A stretch of DNA of 64,000 nucleotides from assembly GCF_026230105.1 (NCBI RefSeq), contig NC_079486.1, forward strand, positions 2,728,001 through 2,792,000, written 5' to 3'. This DNA is from Diorhabda sublineata. Lineage: Eukaryota; Arthropoda; Insecta; Coleoptera; Chrysomelidae. The notes under the pieces are model-generated. The model searched no databases. It had not been told where the DNA came from and saw nothing but the letters and a program-made list of their open reading frames with translations. The position numbers were made by a program, and so were the translations under genes. Numbering within the stretch: the stretch's first letter is position 1; each line of letters begins with the position of its first letter. Positions 56,420 through 64,000 of this stretch are shown piece by piece.

Positions 56420-57173
56420 GTATCTTTCTGCTATTCTCCTTATACTTCGTCCACGTTCTCTTTTTTATCCTCCTCCACTTCTTACTTCTCTTCTTCTTCT
56501 TGTTCTTCGTAGTCTTCGTTTGATTGTGACAGTGACAAATTGACAAGTATAAAAGAAGCATTAAGAAAACGAATGGCGATACCAATACTGACAACTCCAC
56601 ATCAGATAATACTTCGAATGGCTAATGAAAATGCTTATAGAAAACAAAATGGTTAAAGTGAATCGAATAATAGAGGTAAATATTTAAATACAATAAATAT
56701 ATGTAAAAACTTATGGTATACATGTTGATTGGTTGATTGTACAAAGAATCGACACTGAGGACATACACACAGCTGCCCAAAATTTGTTAAATGAACATAT
56801 CACGAAAGTAAAAGAAGAAATATTACCGAGTATAATTTGATTTAAGATCGACAGTTGATTGAATTATTAAACTCACTAAAGGCATTGAACAAAATATGTA
56901 ATTTGATCCATTTGGACTATTTCTTGAAAGAAAGATTAACATTACTCAGATTGAATTAGAACAACTTCCTAATTCAGTGGTAAGTTCAATAATTACTCAT
57001 CTTGTACTGGATAGTGTGGACAATTTTTTTCATTTCATTTCATTTTTCTTATTGGTTATAAGAGAGTCTCACTCTTGGAAGCACTTAAAGTTTCAGATGA
57101 GTGTAATAATTCAATTTATGAAAATTTAGATGAAGCGGATATTTCAGACTGATGTAAAATACAGAATATGCAT
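56420..57173 (+). pseudogene. Unidentified multi-exon gene, copy in unit 2
   Basis: Exon-like block to 56,673: LTSIKEALRKRMAIPILTTP-type sequence and MANENAYRKQNG (with a TAA), donor GTAAATATT. Then RIDTEDIHTAAQNLLNEHIT near 56,748-56,812. Then FLERKINITQIELEQLPNSV with donor GTAAGT near 56,981. Last block LLEALKVSDECNNSIYENLD then EADISD and TGA near 57,150. Consistent splice words between blocks and protein-level conservation among copies suggest a real gene or transposon gene; family unknown. Confidence 0.45.
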
Positions 57174-57207
57174 ATTGATGAGTATGATTTATACAAGCTA
57201 AATGCTT

Positions 57208-57211
57208 TTAA
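57208..57211. repeat. piggyBac TTAA duplication, left
   Basis: TTAA directly outside the left inverted repeat. Confidence 0.9.
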
Positions 57212-58417
57212 CCTTCCATTAGGCGCGCGGATATTTCTAACGTATTTGGTCGCGTTGTATCTAGCAGATACATATATCAAATAAATTCTTTTTTGTTATT
57301 ATTATTTTTAATATATTAATACAGCAAATTTTATATGAATACTTCTTTTCTCCACTTTTAATTTAACATTTTTGCAAGGAAAAAAAATAATTATTTTATA
57401 TGTAAAATGTGTAAAATTTTAATAAGGTTATCGCTAGAACTAGGTTTAAAGTTACATTATTTATTCAAAATATTTTACAAACTTCAATTTCTTTATTATA
57501 ACATTTATTACAAATCATATTTGTATGAAGTTTTATACATAAATGATTTCCACATTTTTTAAAACAATATGCGGACACTGACGTTTTCTTATTTTCCACA
57601 TAGCATGGTTCGCATCGCTTTCTTTTACTTGGTCTAGGTGTTGCCTCTTGAACTTCTTGTTGTGCTTCCAAGGTTTTGTAATTGTTGAGCAAATCTTTGG
57701 TTTGTCGTGGAAGAATTTTTATTTGGGCCCTCACTTTTAGTTGTTCGTCTTGCAAGGCTAGTCCCAATTTTTTCAAATATTCTCTTCTTGTGACAAACGT
57801 ATTTTTGTTTCTAAGAAATATCACCCGCGAGTTGATTCCAGCTACGTTCAGTAAATGGTAAAAAATTACCATAGACCACCTCTTAGTTGATCTAGCAACA
57901 TTATAAGTAGCGCAAAGCTTGTCGACCACATCAACGCCGGATTTTGTGTTGTTATAAAATGATATTATTTCTGGCTTTTTTGAAGCATCTTCTTCCACTT
58001 CGTTCGACGCCACATGCATACTGGAAATAAGGACTACGGTTTTTCCTTTTTTCGGGACATATGAATCTACCGTTTCATTGTTTGTATATCCAAATAAACA
58101 CTTAAAAACAATAAAATTTATGTTTGAATAATTACAAAACGTCGAAATGAACGAGAACTTATCCCAACTAAATCTGAATATAAACTGCCGCTTTTGGTCG
58201 CGCTGTATCTAGCAGGTACAAATCCGGCGGTCGGACGGGTTTAGGGTGGCCAGGGGTTGTAAAAGTAAAATCAACCGATTGTACTTCTAGGAAAGGCTTC
58301 GAGATACATCTGCCGAGAACTACTGCAAATCTCCATTTTCTAGAGCTATTACCTAAATAAATATTTAGCAAAAAGTTAGCCGTGAATCTCGTAGATACAC
58401 GCGCGACTAATGGAAGG
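57212..58417 (-). mobile_element. piggyBac element, internally deleted (1,206 bp)
   Basis: Inverted ends CCTTCCATTAGGCGCGCG (57,212-57,229) and CGCGCGACTAATGGAAGG (58,400-58,417) with one mismatch, flanked by TTAA on both sides. Inside, a direct subterminal repeat (TTTGGTCGCG(T/C)TGTATCTAG at about 57,247 and 58,195) and the C-terminal third of a transposase on the minus strand. Autonomous elements are usually 2-3 kb with about 550-600 codons, so about two-thirds of the gene is missing. The paralogous locus at 18,390 has a single TTAA and no insert, so it arrived after the 13.4-kb duplication. Confidence 0.93.
57465..58167 (-). pseudogene. piggyBac transposase C-terminal part
   Basis: Open from about 58,167 through an ATG at 58,019 to 57,465. 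Contains YVPKKGKTVVLISSMH, then YNNTKSGVDVVDKLCATYNV (the third catalytic Asp block, GGVD.(M/L)D type), KRWSMVIFYHLLNVAGINS, a linker, and a C-terminal cysteine-rich domain (RCEPCYVENKKT, CFKKCGNHLCIKLH, CNKCYN). The first two catalytic Asp residues lie in the missing part, so this cannot be a working transposase. The Cys-rich tail normally binds the transposon ends. Confidence 0.88.
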
Positions 58418-58421
58418 TTAA
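58418..58421. repeat. piggyBac TTAA duplication, right
   Basis: TTAA directly outside the right inverted repeat. Confidence 0.9.
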
Positions 58422-58884
58422 GAGGTTGACAATATCTAATACTAATGAATCACCTCTTCTCAAATAGTACTTACAAAGCCAGATCGATAAGTCCATCACT
58501 TTTTGAATTTAATTTCCCACCTGCCAACTGAATCGGCAACACTGCACATGTCAAAATGCAGTGTTTTTTTATTACTATATTTATACACCAAAAAATTGCT
58601 AACAATAATTTATTTAAACTGCTTAAGTTATTTAAACAACTTTTTTATAAACACTAAATATATTGGTTAAATCTGAATTAACTATCTGTCAAAAAAAACT
58701 CGCGTGAAGAACAGCAAGGGCACGGAGGTAAACGTATCAATAGTTTTGGAGCTCAACAAGATTTGAAATTTTTATAAAAAAATTCATGTATATCTTATAT
58801 GAATGAATATTCTACATAACTTCAATTTCAAACACATATATAAACATTTTTCTTCAAAACAATTAGAAAACACAATTAAGATTT

Positions 58885-59380
58885 TTATTTCAACAAAGGG
58901 TTTGTGATAACCTTTTCAGAATGTAAATAAATGATTCTGTTAATGTAAAACGGTCGGTTAAACTTACATTCTGGTCCACATTTCTTAGAAGCACATTTTA
59001 AGCATTCTCCAAAGCAACCATAGCATATTAAATTCAAGCAGTCACAAAGATCCATTTCTGATTTATTTTCATAAGATGTGGACGGCATTACTGCGTCAAA
59101 CGGAATTGATGTTCTTCGTGGAAGAATATCGTTATTTTTTTGAAAATTGTACACTAGTGTCTCTGGATGGCGATAGACATGCGGAGCCGTGTCGAAATGG
59201 TTTTTTTCATTTATTTCAATCGGTGTCATACTAATTCGATGTCAGTTTGCGGTTTTGCTGTAAGTGAATATAGATATATTTTTGAGATCAAATCACACTT
59301 TCTTCTTTTTTGGACGGCTAACGTTTTCATTCAGCGCTCTGACTCCACTGGATACTGACGGTATTGCGGAATTATACCGT
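58885..59380 (-). pseudogene. ARL14EP-like copy, N-terminal deleted
   Basis: Open part 59,229-58,885 (114 codons, MTPIEINEKNHFDTAPHVYR...) includes the full LPRRTSIPFDA linker missing from the plus-strand copies and the eight-cysteine domain (DLCDCLNLICYGCFGECLKC). Upstream, the acceptor-like CTTACAG and the basic exon (PSKKKKV near 59,315) are present, but the region coding for about 45 N-terminal residues is deleted. CDCLN here is closer to the usual ARL14EP start of the domain than CNCLN. Confidence 0.62.
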
Positions 59381-59399
59381 CATTTGATGTCTGAGTTTT

Positions 59400-59510
59400 G
59401 AACTTAATATACCTATACATACTTGTGTATTTAAAAATACTCACGTACACACCACAATGTTTTATGTATGATGAATATGATTTAAACAAGCTAAATGCTT
59501 TTAAGGTAAT
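59400..59510. repeat. Repeat flank of the BEL element
   Basis: Matches 48,880-48,940 and 18,355-18,395 in parts (AAGCTAAATGCTTTTAAGG); no gene. Confidence 0.5.
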
Positions 59511-59857
59511 TGTTTAGGTGTCGGTGTTTGTTCTTTTCTTATTTTATTATAATAATAATGATACACTATTGTATTTCGTAAACGCACAACTTTAATTACT
59601 TATATTATCCTTGCATCTCATATATTGATATTGAATTATTATATATTAAACGAATTTTTATAAATTTTACGTCTGTTACTCTTGTAGTGTATATATTGAA
59701 TGCCCTGGGTTTTTGCTGTCTCTCTTCTGGGCCCTCGTGGTCGCAGCGTTGCCAGGTTTAGCTTCCATATAAAATTAAGAAGTCGTAACATACCCGCGGC
59801 CTTAAAAGCACCAGCTTTTAACAGAGTATATAACAGTTACTTAAACTTAAGCACACA
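59511..59857 (-). repeat. Putative BEL/Pao 3' LTR
   Basis: Lies directly after the pol stop in the minus direction. Ends TGTTTAGGTGTC...TAAGCACACA on the plus strand; on the minus strand an A-rich purine tract (AAAAAAAATAAACG) abuts the inner end. The family repeat on its left resumes within a few bases. The second LTR is not in the window, so ends rest on TGT...ACA and purine-tract logic only. Confidence 0.5.
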
Positions 59858-59869
59858 CGTTTATTTTTT

Positions 59870-61367
59870 TTACGGCAAAGGGCACAGTTTGGAAAAATCT
59901 CTGATGACAGTTTCATTGTTGGTGAGAATTTCTGCAGCTCGCGAGATATTGTCACTACCCTGGAATAATTTTGTTACGCGCCCCAATTTCCAGTTAAGAG
60001 GTGGAAGTTTGTCATCCTTTATAAGTACCAATATATCTTCTGCCAACTCTCCATGGTTCGTCTTCCATTTAGATCGTTGCTGAAGTTCGGAAATGTATTC
60101 CTTATACCATCTCGTCCAGAAGTGTTGCCGAGCATTTTCGATTTTTTGGTATCTGGATAACCTGCTTTCCTTTTCTAAAATCATAACTGGCTCCAGAATT
60201 GAAGTTAGTGGACGACCAATGATGAAGTGAGCTGGTGTTAAAGGCGAAGGATCTAAAGGGTTAGTAGATAGCGGACAAAGAGGACGGGAGTTTAATATGG
60301 GCTCTATCTGACAGAGCAAAGTCGTGAACTCTTCAACGGTAAAGTTAGATTTACCAGAAACACGTTTCAAGTGATATTTCATTGCCTTAACCCCAGCCTC
60401 CCATAATCCACCAAAATGTGGAGCTTGGACTGGATTAAAGTTCCAGCGTATGCCTTGATTGTTCATAGAATTACTAATTAAACATTCATTTTGAGTGAGA
60501 AAATCATAGAGTGCTTTCAGGTTTCTATTTGCACCAATAAAATTTGTACCGTGGTCTGAATAAATTTGAGATGGTTTTCCACGTCGACTGATAAAGCGTT
60601 TCAGAGCCAAAAGGAAATCTTCAGTTGAAAAACTACTTACAAACTCAAGATAAATGGACTTTGTAGCCAAGCATATGAACAGACAAACATAACCTTTCAT
60701 GATTTTTGATCCACGTCCCCTTTTATTAAGTACATGAAAAAGTCCGGCATAATATGTACCTGTGACTTGAAAGGGGAAACCAGATAAAAGTCTATCACTT
60801 GGTAAATTTCCCATAATAGGTTGGACTGATTTTGGTTTTAATCTATAACATTGTATACATTTATGAACAATAGATCTAGCTAGGTTGCGAGCGGCAACTG
60901 GCCAATACGTTTCTCGTATATTATATAATAATTGTAATGGTCCTGCATGTAATAAGTTTTTATGCTCTTGTTCAAAAAGAAGTTTCGTGAAATGGTGTTT
61001 CGACGACAAAATCATTGGATGTTTTTTATTGAAATGAAAATTTGAATTCTGCAAACGACCTCCAACTCTAAGTATACCGCTCGTGTCCATAAACGGGTTT
61101 AAAGATAAAAGTTTACTTTTTTTGTCAATTTCATTCCCAGCTTTTAAATCATTATACTTTTTATTGAACGAAGATATTTGGGATAGTTTTACAAGCAACT
61201 TCAAAGAGTTATCTAATTCTGTTGTTGTAACAACACCAAACGATCGATTTTCTTTATTACTTGAGCAATTTTTTATAAATCTTAAAATGAAAGCCATGCA
61301 CCTCCTCAATCGATTCAAATTACAAAAACCTTTCGAATGGAAATTTAAATTCAGACACCGCTACCAA
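59870..61367 (-). pseudogene. pol: BEL/Pao integrase
   Basis: Integrase end of pol, open for 482 codons. LNRLRRCMAFILRFIKN opens it, then the zinc-binding pair H119/H124 and C154/C157 (VHKCIQC), the DDE core with SDHGTNFIGA (D245) and FGGLWEAGVKAMK (E297), and the C-terminal LGRVTKLFQG...DFSKLCPLP typical of BEL. The first catalytic Asp block, normally TG.D(Y/F)(A/C)GP, reads TGTYYAGL: Tyr189 replaces Asp, so the enzyme should be dead. It is out of frame with RNase H by a shift near 61,365. Confidence 0.9.
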
Positions 61368-62526
61368 AGTAGTTTTTATTTCTGGAAGGGGAATAGACGT
61401 TTTGTGGGCCCTGCCACCATATATTTGAATTATTCAAACTACTAGGATAAGAGCCTCTTGATAAAATGTCTCCAGGATTTTCTAAACTTGGAACATAACG
61501 CCATGAACTGATATCAGTTAACTCCTGTATTTCAGCAATTCGATTACGAACGAATGGTTTTAACAAATGAACTGGAGTTTTAATCCAACCCAACACTATT
61601 GTGGAGTCAGACCATAATGTTACAGAATTGAAATCAAGCCTCAAAGAAGTAGTAACCTTATTAACAAGTTTAGCCAGAAGATGGGCACATAATTCTAACT
61701 GAGGGATTGTTAGTGATTTAATTGGCGCAACCTGAGCTTTAGAGATAAACAAATGACAAAATGTTTCACCATAGCAATTTTTTGATCTGACATACACAGC
61801 TGCACCATATGCTACCTCAGAAGCGTCTGAAAAGGCATGTAATTCTATTTGTGTGGAATTATCACAAGTAACATGTCGCTGAATTTTTAAATAATTTAAT
61901 GACGGAAGTTCTTGTATAAAATTGTTCCATTTAACTTGTAATTCATGGGAAACTGGACTGTCCCAAGATAGATTTTTCTTCCAAAGTTGTTGTAACATTA
62001 CTTTAGCAATTATAATGCAAGGGCCAAGTAAACCCATTGGATCGAATATTCTGGATATGCCTGAAAGCATAACTCTTTTTGTTAAACATTCACCCTTCAT
62101 TCCAACAGCAATATGAAATATTAATTTATCCGTTTTACTCATCCACGATATACCTAGGGTTTTTGCAACATCATTTTCGCCAATGACTAGACCTTCCGAA
62201 GAATCAGCAAGTTTACCTTCTTTTAGATCATGCATTATGTCCGGAAAGTTTGATCGCCACTTTCGAAGTGGAAAGCAGCCTGATCCAAGAACTTCACATA
62301 ATTTAAGACAACTTTCTCTTGCAATGTGAATGTCATCGAAACCTGTCAAAAGGTCATCGACATAGAAGTCATGAAGAATAATATTTGAAATAATCGGGAA
62401 TTCTCTTTCACAAAGTTCACCTAATTCTACTAAATACCTAATAGCTAAAAATGGTGCACTTGTAGTATCATAAGTTACCGTGGAAAGTTCACAGTTCACA
62501 CTTAGTGCTTTATTTTCGTTATCTCG
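61351..62526 (-). pseudogene. pol: BEL/Pao RT (second half) and RNase H
   Basis: Continues RT after the TAG at 62,527-62,529: VTYDTTSAPFLAIRYL, the catalytic FYVDDLLTG (residues 46-49 of the open part), and GISRIFDPMGLLGPCI. RNase H follows with HAFSDASEVAYGAAVYVRS (first acidic residue) and LWSDSTIVLGWI, then NPGDILSRG and WWQGP just before integrase. All catalytic residues of RT and RNase H seen are intact. Confidence 0.9.
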
Positions 62527-63080
62527 CTACAGAATTCTTTGCATTTCATGCTGATCTTTTGACACCAAGACCTGACGGTACATTTCTTCAATGTCCGCGG
62601 TAACAACATATTTATATTGTCTAAAGCGTAATAATATTGACACTAAATCATCTTCAATTACCGGTCCTTTTAGCTGAAGTTTATTAAAAGGAACTCCACT
62701 TGTAGATCGCGCCGAGGCGTCAAAAACTGTCCTTAATTTCGTTGTTGCGCTATGCATACGTAGAATTCCATGGTGCGGTAAATAATAGGCATCCTCATGA
62801 TTTACTTCAGATACCTCTCCTATGTTTTGCATATGATTGAGCTTTTCATATTCGAGGATAAAATTCTTGTACATTCTTGAGAATTGGTATTTTTTTTGAG
62901 AATTTTTGCTCAAGGGATTCACCTAATATTTTTGGACTTGCTTTCAATGGAATCGATACAACAAAACGACCTTCTTAAGTTCTTGTTGTTGTGTCTTTAA
63001 AATGAGTTTCACAGTCCATTTCCTCTTTGGACCAAGGACTGGCAGTTTTAACACTTTCTATTTCAAAGAATTTTGATTTG
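62527..63080 (-). pseudogene. pol: BEL/Pao RT, first half
   Basis: From about 63,080: SKFFEIESVKTASPWSKEEM with DCETHF, then RFVVSIPLKASPKILGESLE in a shifted frame, a third frame with RMHSATTKLRTVFDASARST and VVTADIEEMYRQVLVSKDQH (motif A Asp), ending QRIL followed by TAG, where BEL elements have Trp. So at least two frameshifts and one stop lie here. Confidence 0.85.
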
Positions 63081-63410
63081 ACGAAATTCCAAGTTGCATG
63101 ATTTGCGAAATTTATCAGTGCAAAGGTGGAAACAATGTAACGGCTTTTTGTGATGGTTATTGAGCAGCTAGATTTTTTTTCATTCTCGCTCAAACATAAT
63201 AACTATGAAAGTTAAATTGGCAACCCAAATTTTAAGTACAACAGATGTTCTTTATTTATCGAGAACAGATATTAATACATATTTCCATAATGCAGGTGCT
63301 ACAGCTGCATTTCCTCTAATTTTAATTGATTTATTATTCTTAAATCTCGTGATAGATTGGCAAAATAAATATTTTAAAAACCACTTAGCTCAACAACAAA
63401 ATATTTAATT
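63080..63410 (+). pseudogene. P-element/THAP9-like transposase fragment, best copy
   Basis: Frame 63,205-63,408 starts MKVKLATQILSTTDVLYLSR then TDINTYFHNAGATAAF, a frameshift relative to the 50.8-kb copy (LNFNDLFNILKSRN), and ends YFKNHLAQQQNI. The pairing of (M/V)(K/R)(L/F)A.Q.LS..V and F.NAGAT.EF...NDLFD.LNSR is a signature of P/THAP9 transposases. THAP zinc finger and GTPase-like insertion are absent. Confidence 0.55.
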
Positions 63411-63459
63411 GCATCAATTTATTATTTTCAAAACTATCTTAAATCACATATTTCGAAAT

Positions 63460-64000
63460 ATTTGTAGTAATGTGAAGAGCCATGATGAGGAAAATGATGC
63501 TGAAAAGAAGTAAGAATGCTTATAGTTTGAAACGTAAATGAGCATAATTTCTTTCTGGACTTGAATGGTACAATCATACATAATTTCGAATTGTATAAGT
63601 ATGAAGAAGAATTGGAAAATGGAGCCGTAGATACCTTCAAATGGTTGATAGGATTGCATAGTGACAAATTGGGAAGTGTCAAATAAGCATTAAGAAAACG
63701 AATGGCAATATCAATACTGACAATTCCAAATCAGATAATACTTCGAATGGCTAATGAAGATGATAATAGAAAACAAAAGGGGAAAAGTGATGATTATTGC
63801 ATAAAATACGTGAGAACAATTTGTGTGCTGCATTTACTACCACTACCACCACACTCACTATTACACTGTATGACGCTTGTTTCGATGTTCTCTAGTTTCT
63901 ATGTGTTTTGTATAAAACAAAAGATATTACCGCGTATAATTTGATTTCATATGGTGAGTTGATTGAATTAGTAACTCACTAAAGGCATTGAAAAAATATG
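63460..64000 (+). pseudogene. Unidentified gene copy at window end
   Basis: KSHDEENDAEKK with donor, then KYEEELENGAVDTFKW, LIGLHSDKLGSVK and stop, then MAISILTIPNQIILRMANED near 63,702-63,770, followed by 63,840-63,955 matching 17,480-17,600. It is a shortened copy (about 60 bp deleted in the exon) of the family at 17.1 and 56.4 kb and continues past the window. Confidence 0.45.

Larger units (their letters stand above)
45707..59400 (+). repeat. 13.4-kb composite unit, copy 2
   Basis: Direct partner of 6,005-19,400. It contains the palindrome spacer and right arm, plus later insertions (RTE-like LINE at 55.9 kb, piggyBac at 57.2 kb). Confidence 0.75.
59511..63080 (-). mobile_element. BEL/Pao retrotransposon, 5'-truncated
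   Basis: Minus-strand element with pol from just before RT to the integrase end and one LTR. Gag, protease and the 5' LTR are missing: near 63,080 the pol frame meets sequence shared with repeat copies at 12.5, 43.6 and 50.7 kb. Damage in pol: one TAG, one frameshift, and loss of an integrase catalytic Asp. Confidence 0.88.

Noticed and set aside
58168..58371. 67-aa frame next to the piggyBac end
   Set aside because: Lies in the non-coding part between the inverted end and the transposase remnant; no piggyBac motif.
59700..60083. 127-aa plus-strand frame
   Set aside because: Antisense to the end of BEL integrase and the LTR.

Overview
The window looks like a piece of an arthropod, most likely insect, genome. 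It is AT-rich with no operon-like gene packing. Its recognisable coding content is retrotransposon and DNA-transposon protein of insect type: a copia element with the copia-style internal tRNA-iMet primer site, BEL/Pao, Ty3/gypsy, RNase H-bearing and RTE-like LINEs, piggyBac, hAT, and a P/THAP9-like relic. No tRNA, rRNA, CRISPR array or bacterial feature was seen. The species cannot be named from the sequence. All translations and alignments were made by eye.

Layout. 0.5-4.5 kb: a copia element on the minus strand with both LTRs, a 5-bp target duplication, primer site and polypurine tract, but a broken polyprotein. 5-19.4 kb: a mosaic duplication unit of about 13.4 kb (gypsy RT, hAT, copia-integrase and P-like relics, a 50-bp minisatellite, a MITE) with ARL14EP-like cysteine-rich reading frames near both ends in opposite orientation. 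20.2-22 kb: a partial direct copy of the left end of that unit. 22-32.8 kb: another 50-bp array and two paralogous blocks with a 41-bp minisatellite (about 16 and 4 units). 25.3-28.7 and 37.2-41.1 kb are direct duplicates, with a third partial copy at 35.9-36.8 kb; they carry small single-exon reading frames of unknown function (192 aa at 36.1 kb, 80 aa at 28.5 kb). 33.2-35.5 kb is the most unique-looking stretch: a 132-aa ORF of unknown function and a LINE RNase H relic.

41.1-53.2 kb is a large palindrome with arms of about 4.5 kb and a 3-kb spacer; the arms are nearly identical where compared. The spacer and right arm also belong to a second copy of the 13.4-kb unit (45.7-59.4 kb), which has been invaded by an RTE-like LINE and by a 1,206-bp internally deleted piggyBac with TTAA target duplications and a paralogous empty site at 18.39 kb. 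59.5-63.1 kb is a BEL/Pao element on the minus strand with one LTR, cut off by another repeat fragment. 63.1-64 kb starts yet another repeat copy.

Most genes here are transposon genes in decay. The ones that could still make protein are the 153-aa ARL14EP-like ORF (18,858-19,319, minus), the 192-aa ORF (36,110-36,688, plus), the 80-aa ORF (28,547-28,789, plus) and the 132-aa ORF (33,231-33,629, minus). The picture is of a repeatedly duplicated, transposon-rich region such as heterochromatin, a sex or B chromosome, or a recent amplification; which of these it is cannot be decided from sequence alone.
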